Shown in pieces: positions 25,391 to 34,160 of a stretch of DNA of 64,000 bases. Where the stretch lies: positions 1 to 64,000 of the forward strand of contig JACKLD010000013.1 of NCBI GenBank assembly GCA_024236095.1, given 5' to 3'. Numbering within the stretch: the first letter of the stretch is position 1; every line of letters begins with the position of its first letter. A model generated the notes under the pieces. That model saw nothing but the letters and a program-made list of their open reading frames with translations, ran no database searches and had not been told where the DNA came from. This DNA comes from Pseudomonadaceae bacterium. Lineage in GTDB: Bacteria > Pseudomonadota > Alphaproteobacteria > UBA2136 > UBA6156. The position numbers and the translations under genes were made by a program.

Positions 25391-25906
25391 ATGGATGACG
25401 AGGGTGTGACCATTCAGCTTGCAGGCGGCCACGGCGAGGCGGTGCTGTTGACGGATGACGACGTGCAGCCTTGGACATATCTGGAAGACTGGGTACGCAC
25501 CGTGGGCGAGATGGTAGCTGTCCAAGTGGAGGCTTACCGTGATGCCCGCCCGTGGGAGGTGGTGGTGCGTTTGGCGTCGGATGACACGGTGCGCGGCCTC
25601 AACGCCACCTTCCGTCACAAGGACAAACCCACCAACGTGCTGTCGTTTCCCAACGAGGATGACGGGCTGGAAGCCCGCTGGACGGTGGGCGATATCGTGC
25701 TGGCGCAAAGCGTAGTGGAAGCCGAAGCCGCCGACCAGCACAAGCCGTTGGCAAACCATGCACGTCATTTGCTGTTGCACGGCCTGCTGCATTTGGTAGG
25801 CTACGACCACATGACTGACGATGATGCCCGCACCATGGAAGTCCTTGAGGCGCGCTTGCTGGCAACATTGGGCATTCCCAACCCTTATGCAGGAGACAAG
25901 ACATGA
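25391..25906 (+). CDS. ybeY: Endoribonuclease / rRNA maturation factor YbeY
   Basis: A 171-residue UPF0054 protein. The zinc-binding signature [15 protein letters not shown] (about 123-137) is complete, and [11 protein letters not shown] (about 77-87) is the conserved core. YbeY helps process 16S rRNA 3' ends and ribosome quality control. The chosen ATG (25391) suits the family length better than the upstream frame start. The stop overlaps the corC start (ATGA), and the ybeY-corC-lnt order is common in alphaproteobacteria. Confidence 0.95.
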   Translation: MDDEGVTIQLAGGHGEAVLLTDDDVQPWTYLEDWVRTVGEMVAVQVEAYRDARPWEVVVRLASDDTVRGLNATFRHKDKPTNVLSFPNEDDGLEARWTVGDIVLAQSVVEAEAADQHKPLANHARHLLLHGLLHLVGYDHMTDDDARTMEVLEARLLATLGIPNPYAGDKT

Positions 25907-26769
25907 TAGACGTGGTGACACGGCCGTTCAGCAAATTGTGGCAACGCTGGAACCGCGCGCGGGCAATGGAATCGCTCACCGACGACCTGCACGGCGCATG
26001 GCAGGAGCGTGAGGCCCGGCCGCTCACCAAGACCGAACGCGAGCTGCTGCAAAACGCACTGACTTTTTCCACCGCCACTGCCGATGAACTCTGCGTGCCC
26101 CGCGCCGATATCGTGGCGATTCCGATAACGGCAACATACACTGAGGTGATGAAGGCCTTTGCCGAATCGCATTTTTCCCGCCTGCCGGTGTACGGCAAAA
26201 GCCTTGATGACATTGCCGGGGTGATTACGCTGAAAGACATGGTAGAGGTGGTTGGCAAAGAACGCGGGTTCAAATTGGCCGATTGCTTACGTCCGGCCAT
26301 TTTTGTACCGGAGACCATGCCCGCCACCCGCGTGCTGCAAACCATGAAGAAACACCGTGTGGGCATTTTGCTGGTGACCGACGAATACGGCGGCACCGGC
26401 GGTCTGTTGACCCTTAAAGACCTGCTGGGCGAACTGGTGGGCGATATTGAAGACGAACACACCAGCGACACCGACGAGGAAATCGCCAAGCTGGCCAGTG
26501 GCGCTTACCATGTGCCCGCCACCATGCCGCTGGAGGACTTGGAGCTGGAGTTGGGCATATCGCTGCCGCCACCGCCCGCCAGCGATATCGAGACGCTGGG
26601 GGGCTTGGTAATGCACGAGGCCCGCCGTGTGCCCGCCGTGGGCGAGATGGTGGCCCTGCCGGGGTACATCACCGCCAAGGTGGTGAAGGGCGATGCCCGC
26701 CGCATCCAATTGCTGGAACTGCGCCTGCCCGACCGTCTGGGTGCCGATAAAAGCAAAAAGGCGGCCTGA
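25903..26769 (+). CDS. corC: CorC/TlyC-type CBS-domain protein
   Basis: A 288-residue cytoplasmic protein with two CBS domains (about 70-190; VPRADIVAIP, GVITLKDMVEV, GILLVTDEYGGTGGLLTLKDL) and a C-terminal CorC_HlyC domain (about 205-275; YHVPATMPLEDLELELG and TLGGLVM). It lacks the membrane DUF21 part, as in CorC. The family is linked to magnesium and cobalt efflux and binds adenine nucleotides through CBS. It is coupled to ybeY by a 4-nt overlap, and lnt follows 4 bp after its stop. Confidence 0.93.
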   Translation: MIDVVTRPFSKLWQRWNRARAMESLTDDLHGAWQEREARPLTKTERELLQNALTFSTATADELCVPRADIVAIPITATYTEVMKAFAESHFSRLPVYGKSLDDIAGVITLKDMVEVVGKERGFKLADCLRPAIFVPETMPATRVLQTMKKHRVGILLVTDEYGGTGGLLTLKDLLGELVGDIEDEHTSDTDEEIAKLASGAYHVPATMPLEDLELELGISLPPPPASDIETLGGLVMHEARRVPAVGEMVALPGYITAKVVKGDARRIQLLELRLPDRLGADKSKKAA

Positions 26770-26773
26770 TCGC

Positions 26774-28252
26774 GTGCGGTTCGTATGGCCATCCTCCCGC
26801 CCGCTCGGCTTGCCTCTGTTGCTGGCGGGCATGCTGACAACCTTGGGTTTTGCCCCGTTCTTCCTGTGGCCCTTGGCATTGCTGGGCGTGGCGGTGCTGT
26901 ACCGCGCGGTGTTGGCGGCCCGCGGCCCGCGGCAAGCGTTTGTGGCGGCGCTGGTGTGGGGTATTGGGCATCAACTGACAGCCTTGTATTGGCTACCCCG
27001 TGCCTTTTATCTGGATGCCGACCGCAGCGTGGAGGCGGCCGTTGCAGGCGGAGTCCCCGCGCTGCTGGGCCTTGGTTTGTACGGCGCCGTGGCTTACGCC
27101 TTGGTGGCGGCAGGCGCACGGGCCGCGCCCATGCGGTGGCGGGCTGCCGCCTTCGTCGGTCTTTGGGTGGCCGTGGAGGTGCTGAAAAGCCTGCATCCCA
27201 TGGGCTTTCCGTGGCTGCCGCTGGGGGCGGTGTGGGGTGGCAGTTTGCCCCTCATGCAAAGCGCGTCCATTTGGGGGGTGCATGGCCTGAGCCTGTTGGT
27301 TCTGGCGGTGGCGCTGCTTCTCAGCCGTCTTCAGCCGTGGCGTTGGCGCACGGCAGCAGCCGTGCTTTTGGTGCTCTACACGGGCGGGCTTGCGCGGTTG
27401 GCCGTTGCCCCTGCAACCGCAGACGGCTCGACCATCCGCTTGGTGCAGCCCAACATTCAAAGCGCCCACAAGTGGGATGCCCGCCTGCGGCTGGAGTATC
27501 TGCGCCAAACCTTGGATGTCGCCTACGCGCCCGGGCGGCAAGACGTGCAGGCCATCTTCATGCCGGAAACCGCCGTGGCCTTTTACCTGCAAGAGGAAGA
27601 TGCGGTGCGCGGCATGGTCGCCAGCGGGCTTGTGCCCGGGCAAAGTCTTGTGACGGGTACGGTGCGGCGTCAGACGGACACGATTCCGCCGCGCTACTAC
27701 AACAGCATGGTCAGCATGAATGCCGCCGGGCACTTCGACGGCTGGTACGATAAAAAACTGCTGGTGCCGTTCGGTGAATATATCCCTTTCCGCAAGCTGA
27801 TAGACGCCCTGCCGCTGCCTGCACCGGTGCGGGTGATGTCGCAAAGCCGGCTGGACTATGCCTTTGGCACGTATGACCCCCACTTGCCCACCGCCGTGGG
27901 CACCGGACTGGCGTTGATTTGCTATGAGGGCATTTTCCCCTATCATGTCGCCAAACACGCGGCAGGGGCCGACTATCTCATCAACGTCACCAACGACAAC
28001 TGGTTTACCGGCACCACCGCCTTGGCCCAGCATGCCACGCTGGAGCGCCTGCGCGCGGTGGAAACTGGCCTGCCGCTGGTACGGGTGGCGAACACCGGCA
28101 TCACCATGGTGGTCGACGGTTATGGCCGTATCACCGCCAGCCTGCCTATCAACACCGCCACCTTGGCCGATGTTCCGTTGCCGCCCAAACTGGAAAGCAC
28201 CCCGTGGCGGCAGGCCGTATCCCGGTTGTATGGGTTTTTGCACAAGACGTAG
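26774..28252 (+). CDS. lnt: Apolipoprotein N-acyltransferase
   Basis: A 492-residue protein with about six N-terminal membrane segments (to about residue 210) and a periplasmic nitrilase-like domain. The catalytic triad is visible: Glu in MPETAVAF, Lys in DKKLLVPFGEYIP and Cys in ICYEGIFP. Lnt adds the third acyl chain to lipoproteins in the inner membrane. The GTG at 26774, 4 bp after corC, gives the right N-terminus (RFVWPSSRPLG); no strong ribosome site is seen, so coupling is likely. A frame start inside corC at 26693 is discounted. Confidence 0.94.
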   Translation: MRFVWPSSRPLGLPLLLAGMLTTLGFAPFFLWPLALLGVAVLYRAVLAARGPRQAFVAALVWGIGHQLTALYWLPRAFYLDADRSVEAAVAGGVPALLGLGLYGAVAYALVAAGARAAPMRWRAAAFVGLWVAVEVLKSLHPMGFPWLPLGAVWGGSLPLMQSASIWGVHGLSLLVLAVALLLSRLQPWRWRTAAAVLLVLYTGGLARLAVAPATADGSTIRLVQPNIQSAHKWDARLRLEYLRQTLDVAYAPGRQDVQAIFMPETAVAFYLQEEDAVRGMVASGLVPGQSLVTGTVRRQTDTIPPRYYNSMVSMNAAGHFDGWYDKKLLVPFGEYIPFRKLIDALPLPAPVRVMSQSRLDYAFGTYDPHLPTAVGTGLALICYEGIFPYHVAKHAAGADYLINVTNDNWFTGTTALAQHATLERLRAVETGLPLVRVANTGITMVVDGYGRITASLPINTATLADVPLPPKLESTPWRQAVSRLYGFLHKT

Positions 28253-28308
28253 GTTCTGTGGGCATTCATAGAATGATGTAGGCGGCTCTCCAAAAGAAGG
28301 AGAACAAA

Positions 28309-28338
28309 ATGTATGAAACCTTTGCTAACAGTACCTAA
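28309..28338 (+). CDS. Mini-ORF with strong ribosome site (9 codons)
   Basis: AAGAAGGAG lies six bases before an ATG that reads MYETFANST and then TAA. The stop overlaps the trxB stop on the other strand. The ribosome site is among the best in the window but serves no longer gene. It may be a leader peptide relic or a truncated gene start. Confidence 0.3.
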   Translation: MYETFANST

Positions 28339-29279
28339 ATACTCTCCAAATACCGGTTGCAGTCCAGTGCCGCCATGCAGCCCATGCCGGCGGCGGTGAC
28401 GGCTTGGCGGTAGACGGAATCGGCGACATCGCCCGCCGCGAAGATGCCGGGGAGGGGCTGGGCGTGATGGGTGGGGGTGACGGTGCCTTTGATGAGGGTA
28501 AGGTAGCCGGTCTCGTCCATGTCGAGTTGGCCGGTGAAAATGTCGGTGTTCGGTTTGTGGCCAATGGCGATGAAGACGCCGGTGACGGGGATTTCCTGCG
28601 TGGAGCCATCGGTGGTGGATTTGAGGCGGAGGCCGGTGACGCCGCCCATGAAGGATTCGGTATCGCCGAGGATTTCATCGACCGTGCTGTTCCAGATGAT
28701 GGTGATTTTCGGGTGGTTTTTGACTTTGTCGCGCAGCACCATCTCGCCCCGGAAGTCATCGCGACGGTGGATGATGGTGACGGTTTCGCAGATGTTGGCG
28801 AGGTAGAGGGCTTCTTCCATCGCCGAGTTGCCGCCGCCGACCACCGCGACATGCTGGTTGCGGTAAAAGGCGCCATCGCAGGTGGCGCAAGCCGAGACGC
28901 CCTTGCCGTTGAAGGTTTGCTCGGACGGGATGCCCAGCCATTTGGCCGAGGCGCCGGTGGCGATGATGAGGGCATCGAACGTGTAGGTTTCTCCGCTTTG
29001 GCCGGTGAGGGTGCGGGCGGTGAGGTTGGCTTCGGTGATGTGGTCGGACACGATGGCGGCGCCGCAGTGTTTGGCTTGGGCCTCCATTTGTTCCATCAGC
29101 CACGGGCCTTGGATGGCTTCGGCAAAGCCGGGGTAGTTTTCCACCTCGGTGGTGATGGTGAGTTGTCCGCCCGGCTGGTTGCCACGGATGATGGTGGTGG
29201 CAATGCCCGCACGCGCCGCGTAAATGGCTGCCGTGCAGCCTGCTGCGCCGGAGCCGAGGATGATAAGGTTTTTGGACAT
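28335..29279 (-). CDS. trxB: Thioredoxin reductase
   Basis: A 314-residue flavoprotein. The FAD-binding motif GSGAAGCTAAIYAAR is at about residues 9-23, the redox-active CATCDG at about 135-140, the NADPH motif GGGNSAMEEA at about 150-159, and the C-terminal FAD motif GIFAAGDVAD near 280. It transfers electrons from NADPH to thioredoxin. GGGGGA stands seven bases before the ATG. It is divergent from the peroxiredoxin gene, a sensible redox pairing. Confidence 0.97.
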   Translation of the reverse strand: MSKNLIILGSGAAGCTAAIYAARAGIATTIIRGNQPGGQLTITTEVENYPGFAEAIQGPWLMEQMEAQAKHCGAAIVSDHITEANLTARTLTGQSGETYTFDALIIATGASAKWLGIPSEQTFNGKGVSACATCDGAFYRNQHVAVVGGGNSAMEEALYLANICETVTIIHRRDDFRGEMVLRDKVKNHPKITIIWNSTVDEILGDTESFMGGVTGLRLKSTTDGSTQEIPVTGVFIAIGHKPNTDIFTGQLDMDETGYLTLIKGTVTPTHHAQPLPGIFAAGDVADSVYRQAVTAAGMGCMAALDCNRYLESI

Positions 29280-29390
29280 GGTGTTTTCCCCCTTTTAAAA
29301 GATGACTATGGTTTGTAGCCCACAAGAAAGGGGTGGTCAAACATGCAAAGTGCGGTTAGGGTGCGGCCATCAACCAAGGGAGGAAGTGAG

Positions 29391-29978
29391 ATGAAGATGA
29401 TCGGGCAGCAGTTCCCCAGTATTGAGATGCAAGCCGTGATGGCGGATGGTAGTTTTGGCAAGGTAAACCCCGGGGCGGCAAGCGATGGTTATACGGTGGT
29501 GTTCTTCTACCCGTTGGACTTTACCTTTGTGTGCCCGACCGAGCTGGTGGCGTTCCATCAGGCGATGGGTGAGTTTGAAAGCCGTGGCTGCCGCGTGTTG
29601 GGATGCAGCATCGACAGCGTGCACAGCCATGCCGCATGGCGTCGGACGCCGTTGAACGAGGGCGGTGTGGGCGCACTGGCCTACCCCTTGATGAGCGACA
29701 TGCAAAAGCAGCTTTCCACCGAATTGGGCATTTTGAACGGTGATGGCGTGACCTACCGTGCCAGCTACCTGTTGGACAAGAGCGGAACCATCCGCCACAT
29801 GGTGATTAACGACCTGCCGCTGGGCCGCAGTGTGCAGGAAATGCTGCGCATGGTGGATGCGCTGGCGTTTTATGAGGAAAACGGCGAAGTGTGCCCCGCC
29901 AACTGGCAGAAAGGTGAGGCCGGGATGGGTGCCGACCGTGAATCGACCGCGGCGTATTTGGCCAAGAAGGCGGCGTAA
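29391..29978 (+). CDS. 2-Cys peroxiredoxin (AhpC/Prx type)
   Basis: A 195-residue peroxiredoxin. The peroxidatic cysteine is in FYPLDFTFVCPTE (about 34-46) and the resolving cysteine in GEVCPANW (about 166-173), so it is a typical 2-Cys enzyme that reduces hydrogen peroxide and organic peroxides using thioredoxin or AhpF. GGAGGAAG precedes the ATG at 29391; an upstream ATG at 29343 has no ribosome site. It lies next to divergent trxB, suggesting thioredoxin as donor. Confidence 0.95.
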   Translation: MKMIGQQFPSIEMQAVMADGSFGKVNPGAASDGYTVVFFYPLDFTFVCPTELVAFHQAMGEFESRGCRVLGCSIDSVHSHAAWRRTPLNEGGVGALAYPLMSDMQKQLSTELGILNGDGVTYRASYLLDKSGTIRHMVINDLPLGRSVQEMLRMVDALAFYEENGEVCPANWQKGEAGMGADRESTAAYLAKKAA

Positions 29979-30007
29979 GGCGCTTGTTGTGATGGTTGTG
30001 TCACGCA

Positions 30008-30024
30008 GGGGGGCGGTGCCCCCC
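30008..30024 (+). terminator. GC hairpin after the peroxiredoxin gene
   Basis: GGGGGGC and GCCCCCC pair around a three-base loop. Only a few T residues follow, so it may act as a weak terminator or as a stabilising 3' hairpin. Confidence 0.4.
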
Positions 30025-30120
30025 TTGCTATTGCTTGCGGATCGCGGAAGATGTGCCTAAGTTTTGCGCAGGCAGCCATGAGGGTATGGCTGCCGACTAG
30101 GTAACAAGAAAGAAAAACCG

Positions 30121-30873
30121 ATGTTCCGTACTGCTTTGATGACCGTGCTGCTGGCCGGTACCGTGCTGGCTGCCCATGCTGAAAATGTCAGCGTGATGGG
30201 GGCCGTGGCCGTTTATGACAATATCTTCAAGAACCCCGCCGACAAGGCCAAGCTGGAAGAAATGACCGGCGACACCTATAATGTAGTGTACAACAGCGCT
30301 GGCAAGGGGCTGGATACGCTGGTGAACGGCACGGGCGTGGATATCGCCATGGTGACCAGCGACTTTGCCAAGCTGATGAAAAAAGTGGGTGCTGAAGGCA
30401 AAATGGCCGACTACACCTACACCAAAATTGACGACGATGCCTCGGCCTTTGCCGTGCACCCCGACAACAAGGTGAAAGAGCTGAGCCGCGAGCAGATCGT
30501 GGGTATTTTGACCGGCAAGATTGCCAACTGGAAAGAGGTGGGCGGTGATGATGCCGAGATCATCTTCATCACCATGACCCCCAACGGCGGGCCGTTCCGC
30601 GCGGCGGTGCAGCACCTGCTGGACGGCAAGGAGCCGACCCCGGCCAACATGCGCAACCTGCCGGTAGTGGCCCAGGTGGTGCCGGCCGGCGAACAGCTGC
30701 CCAACGTGCTGACGATGACGCCGAAATCGCTGCTGGAAGGCAGCAAGCTGGTGCATGTGGCGCCGGATGCCGACTCTCCCATGCCGCAAGGTCTGGTGGT
30801 GAAAAGCCCGGCCACGCCCGCGTACACCCGCTTGGTGGAGGCCGTTGAGAAGCTGCTGGCCAGCCGCAAGTAG
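30121..30873 (+). CDS. Periplasmic substrate-binding protein (PstS-like fold)
   Basis: A 250-residue protein with a clear signal peptide (about 1-20, cleavage after AHA). The mature part resembles the PBP-like/PstS domain: a Ser/Thr-Gly-rich binding strand (NSAGKGLDTLVNGTGVDIAMVT), LSREQIVGILTGKIANWKEVGG (about 120-142) and a C-terminal lobe. The last signature is typical of phosphate-binding-like proteins. No permease genes are adjacent, so it may be an orphan receptor, perhaps for the chemoreceptor encoded next, which is inference. Confidence 0.8.
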   Translation: MFRTALMTVLLAGTVLAAHAENVSVMGAVAVYDNIFKNPADKAKLEEMTGDTYNVVYNSAGKGLDTLVNGTGVDIAMVTSDFAKLMKKVGAEGKMADYTYTKIDDDASAFAVHPDNKVKELSREQIVGILTGKIANWKEVGGDDAEIIFITMTPNGGPFRAAVQHLLDGKEPTPANMRNLPVVAQVVPAGEQLPNVLTMTPKSLLEGSKLVHVAPDADSPMPQGLVVKSPATPAYTRLVEAVEKLLASRK

Positions 30874-30888
30874 CGCGCGCCGTTTGTG

Positions 30889-30923
30889 CAACAAAGGGGG
30901 TGGCGTTGCCACCCTTTTTGTTG
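30889..30923 (+). terminator. Strong bidirectional terminator
   Basis: A 16-bp inverted repeat with a three-base loop. CAACAAAGGGGGTGGC pairs with its partner, with A-rich and T-rich outer parts, so it could end transcripts from either side. It separates the binding-protein gene from the chemoreceptor gene. Confidence 0.85.
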
Positions 30924-30968
30924 CGTCACGGTTGGTAGCGGTTACAATCACCAAAAAAGAAGAAGACC

Positions 30969-32426
30969 ATGAACAATATCATGAAACTGGTGCGCGAATT
31001 TGGCCTGTTGGTGCTGGCGTTGGTGGCCCTGCTGGTGGTGAGCGGTTTGGGAACATGGGGGCTGTACACGCTGAAAGAGCAGGCCGAGGTTTTGTACAAC
31101 AAGGGCTTTGTGGCGATTGAGCAGGTTGCGGCGGTGGAAGTGGAGTTGCAGGAGGTGCATTCGTTGGTGCGTGGCGTTCCTGCCGAGATGGATTTGGGCA
31201 AGGTTGCCGCCGGCAAGCAGGCGTTTGCCGAGCGGGTGTCGGCGTTGCGCGAAAAACTTGGCGGGTTTGAGCAGAGGAATCTTGCGGACGGTACGCCGGC
31301 CGATGATGTTCTGGCCGCCTATGGGCAGGAAGGTGACAAGGTGTTCGGGTTTGCGCAATCCTTTGCCCAAGACCAAGCCAACAACCAGCTGGCCAAAGAG
31401 GTGCGACCGCGGTTTGAACTGCTGAACGGGTTGATTGCCGATATCAAGCGGGCGGCGGTGCAGGCAGCGCAAGACAGCCGCAAGGAAATGGCGGCGATGG
31501 CGTTGCTGGGAACCTGGATGTTGTTGGGCATTGCCGGTGCCTTGGTAGTGGTCGTGGGTGGTTTGGGCGGTTATTTGGGTTACATGCAGCAGCAGGCCAC
31601 CCGTGAGACGCACCGGGTGATCGGAAATGTGACCGATATGCTGGGCAAGGTGACCGAGACCACCCAAGGCATGAGGGGTGATGCCTCGGAGATGAACGAA
31701 GCGGCGGTGCTTGCCGGAAAAAATACTGCCGATACGGCGGCGGCGGTGGAGCAAACCACCGGCAATATGACTTCGGTTTCGGCAGCGGTGGAAGAATTGG
31801 CCAGCACCACCGAGAGCATTGCCGGGCTGACCCGCGATGCGGCAGGTATTACCGAACAGGCAGTGGGCGATATCCGCAAGGCGGGTGACGCCGTGGCGGA
31901 AATGAATGTTTCTGTCGAACAGATTGGACGCTTTGTGGAGACCATCACCGCGATTGCCGAGCAGACCAACCTGTTGGCTCTGAACGCGGCGATTGAAGCG
32001 GCGCGTGCCGGTGATGCCGGACGCGGTTTTGCGGTGGTGGCCGATGAAGTGCGCAAGCTGGCCAATGAAAGCAACAGTGCCGCCGGAGATATCGTGGCGC
32101 AGATCACCTCAATTCAGCAAGTGGCGGGAACGGTGGCCCAACTGATTGAAGCAACAACCGAAAGTGTGGCGCGCATGGGCGAGATCACCCACAGTGTCAA
32201 CCAATCGGTGCAGGAACAACAGCACGCCACCGGCGACATTTCCCGCAGTGTGAACGAGGTTTCCGGCAGCATGCAGCAGGTGGCACAGGATGTGGAATCG
32301 CTGAGCCGGGTGGCCGAGGAGGTCAGCAAAAAATCGGGGCGCTTGCAGGAATCCAGCGGAGCGCTGGCGGAGGCCTCGGGCACGTTGCGGGAAAACGTGG
32401 ATGCGTTTATCAAGCGGATTGCCTGA
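30969..32426 (+). CDS. Methyl-accepting chemotaxis protein
   Basis: A 485-residue receptor. The first membrane segment is at about 10-32, a short sensory region follows (about 33-175), and the second membrane segment is at about 178-208. The cytoplasmic signalling domain carries the hairpin-tip motif [18 protein letters not shown] (about 335-352). No clear HAMP domain separates the membrane segment from the signalling part. It would report to CheA/CheW, which are not in this window. The upstream binding-protein gene could supply a ligand receptor, though a terminator lies between them. Confidence 0.9.
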   Translation: MNNIMKLVREFGLLVLALVALLVVSGLGTWGLYTLKEQAEVLYNKGFVAIEQVAAVEVELQEVHSLVRGVPAEMDLGKVAAGKQAFAERVSALREKLGGFEQRNLADGTPADDVLAAYGQEGDKVFGFAQSFAQDQANNQLAKEVRPRFELLNGLIADIKRAAVQAAQDSRKEMAAMALLGTWMLLGIAGALVVVVGGLGGYLGYMQQQATRETHRVIGNVTDMLGKVTETTQGMRGDASEMNEAAVLAGKNTADTAAAVEQTTGNMTSVSAAVEELASTTESIAGLTRDAAGITEQAVGDIRKAGDAVAEMNVSVEQIGRFVETITAIAEQTNLLALNAAIEAARAGDAGRGFAVVADEVRKLANESNSAAGDIVAQITSIQQVAGTVAQLIEATTESVARMGEITHSVNQSVQEQQHATGDISRSVNEVSGSMQQVAQDVESLSRVAEEVSKKSGRLQESSGALAEASGTLRENVDAFIKRIA

Positions 32427-32444
32427 TAGGATATTCGCCGACGG

Positions 32445-32900
32445 CTACAGTTTTTGGGATTTCTCCAGCGTATCGCGGATGACGGCAAGCATCTCTTTGC
32501 GGTGGAAGGGGTAGTCGGCCAGTTCGTCGAGGCCGATCCAGAAGGCACGTTGGTGTTCGCCGGAGAGTTTGAGCTCCGGCTGTTGCCCTTGCACGCTGGC
32601 ACGGTAGAAAACGCCCAATTTCTTGCTGTTGCGGGTGCTCCAGCGGGCAATGCCGCAGGGGCCGCGCATGGTGGCGGCAAGGCCGGTTTCTTCACGGATT
32701 TCGCGCAGCACGCCCTCGGCCGGGTTGTCGGAGGGTTCCAGCTTGCCGCCGGGGAGTGTCCATGTGTTGGCGGCGGAGTCGTCGTATTCCTTGGGAAGTT
32801 GCAGAATCAGGAACTTGCCGTCGTCATCGGTGAGGATGGCATATTGGCGAACATCGTAAAGCCAGCGCTGGCGCTGGCCCTTTGGCTTGCGGGGTGGCAT
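32445..32900 (-). CDS. Nudix hydrolase
   Basis: About 151 residues with a complete Nudix box (about 46-68: GGKLEPSDNPAEG followed by REIREETGL). The strands before it (YDVRQYAILTDDDGKFLIL) and the final WIGLDELADYPFH are usual for the fold. The substrate is not predictable. The ATG at 32900 begins the basic leader MPPRKPKG; a start 12 codons upstream (32936) is possible. It is convergent with the chemoreceptor gene. Confidence 0.85.
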   Translation of the reverse strand: MPPRKPKGQRQRWLYDVRQYAILTDDDGKFLILQLPKEYDDSAANTWTLPGGKLEPSDNPAEGVLREIREETGLAATMRGPCGIARWSTRNSKKLGVFYRASVQGQQPELKLSGEHQRAFWIGLDELADYPFHRKEMLAVIRDTLEKSQKL

Positions 32901-32982
32901 GACAGGGTCTTTCGTTGCATATGTGCATTGGCGCAAGCCTACCCCCTTGGCCTTGCGGCGGCAAGCGGTTTACAGTGGTGCC

Positions 32983-33321
32983 ATGGGAAAAGCGCCGCAA
33001 TTCAAGATATATCAGGGGATTTTGTGCCTTGAGCTGCGTACCCCCCATGGGCGGCACTGGTGGGCGCAGGGGTATGGTTTGGGCTTTAGCCCCTTGCCGC
33101 TGGCGGCGGTTCAAGGTGTGCGGGCCGGCAAGTTGGAAGGCAGCGGCAAGCGGGTGTTGGCGGTGCGCACCGAGGTGGACGGCCACATGAGTTGGGTGGC
33201 GGTGAACGCCCTGCGCAGCGATGTGGCGGCGTTGGTGGCGCAAGGCTGGTGGCCGGAAGGGTGGGCGCTGCCCTATGACCTTCCGCCGCCTTACACGCCA
33301 CCGCCGCAGGACTTGGCGTGA
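32983..33321 (+). CDS. Hypothetical protein
   Basis: A 112-residue protein that I do not recognise, rich in tryptophan and ending in a proline-rich tail (DLPPPYTPPP). It has no signal or membrane segment. The ATG at 32983 fits codon use better than the longer frame from 32887, which overlaps the divergent Nudix gene. It lies directly before the 4.5S RNA gene. Confidence 0.6.
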   Translation: MGKAPQFKIYQGILCLELRTPHGRHWWAQGYGLGFSPLPLAAVQGVRAGKLEGSGKRVLAVRTEVDGHMSWVAVNALRSDVAALVAQGWWPEGWALPYDLPPPYTPPPQDLA

Positions 33322-33342
33322 GCGGCGTTTTGCGCTAGAGGT

Positions 33343-33434
33343 GGGGCACCACCCTCGGCGTGGCGGATGTGAATCTGGTCAGGGCCGAGAGGCAGCAGCC
33401 ATAAGCGTTACGGCGGGTGAGGGTGGCTTTTTTC
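33343..33434 (+). ncRNA. ffs: Signal recognition particle 4.5S RNA
   Basis: The apical part holds the conserved SRP domain IV pattern: GGTCAGG, then CCGAGAGG and CAGCAGCC (about 33377-33400). The ends pair (CCACCCTC near 33349 with GAGGGTGG near 33419), and a run of six T follows. The position just before dnaX is usual in alphaproteobacteria. The RNA pairs with Ffh to target membrane proteins. The exact 5' end is estimated. Confidence 0.9.
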
Positions 33435-33468
33435 GTATCTTCACGTGAGATATGAAAAAAGAGGGAGA

Positions 33469-34059
33469 TTAGCGGGTTGCGGAGGAAGTGGCGCGCTTGC
33501 CATTACCGATGAGGCCGAGGCGGTCGAGTTTCCCGGTGACTGAACTGCGCGTGAACTTGGGTTTTTGAGGGTGGTTTGCAAAGGTTTTGCTGAGTTGCTT
33601 CGTAATTTTAGGGGCAGAAAGGCCTAGCGACTTGAGGCGTATGGCTTCGGCCGTGATTTCTTCTGGCCAAGGGTGGTTTCTAGCAAACAGGTTTTGGCGT
33701 TCTTGATAAAAAGCGTCGTGTTTCTTGGTATGGTGTTCTGAAGGAGAAAAACCGAACTCACTGGCAAAGTCATCTTGTATGTCTCTCCAGCGGCGCAAGG
33801 GTCTTTGTGACAGGAGACCAGCAAGGCGAGCCTGTTGTTCCGGGAGCAGGCGTCTGTGGCCCGCGGATGAGATGGCAGGTGCCGCCAAGCCCGTTGCCGT
33901 GCGGGCTTTCCTTAGAAAATAGGCGGCCTCCTTATTGCAGAGGAACACTTGCATTTTCGGCTGTTCGGCCAGATGGTCGGCAAGGGCGGCAGGAGTCGTA
34001 TCCGGATTTTTTTGTACGAACTTGCAGATGTAGTCTTGAATGTCCGGAGGTAGTCTCAT
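33469..34059 (-). CDS. Protein with GcrA-like C-terminal HTH
   Basis: A 196-residue basic protein. The C-terminus (about residues 130-190) reads like the DNA-binding helix-turn-helix of GcrA: WPEEITAEAIRLKSLGLSAP, then TRSSVTGKLDRLGLIG, which parallels the SRNAVIGKVHRLGL of GcrA. The N-terminal part is unknown and helical. GcrA regulators act with sigma-70 and DNA methylation in alphaproteobacteria, but full-length homology here is not shown. It is more AT-rich than its neighbours and splits ffs from dnaX, so it may be acquired. An upstream start is possible but would enter the dnaX promoter. Confidence 0.6.
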   Translation of the reverse strand: MRLPPDIQDYICKFVQKNPDTTPAALADHLAEQPKMQVFLCNKEAAYFLRKARTATGLAAPAISSAGHRRLLPEQQARLAGLLSQRPLRRWRDIQDDFASEFGFSPSEHHTKKHDAFYQERQNLFARNHPWPEEITAEAIRLKSLGLSAPKITKQLSKTFANHPQKPKFTRSSVTGKLDRLGLIGNGKRATSSATR

Positions 34060-34160
34060 GTATACGTTTTTGGCAATAAAAGAAGGTTTTGTCAAGGCAA
34101 GTGGAGAGGATTTGGGCGTTAGGGGTAGTAGGAGGTTTGGCAATACGTTATAGCTAGCCC

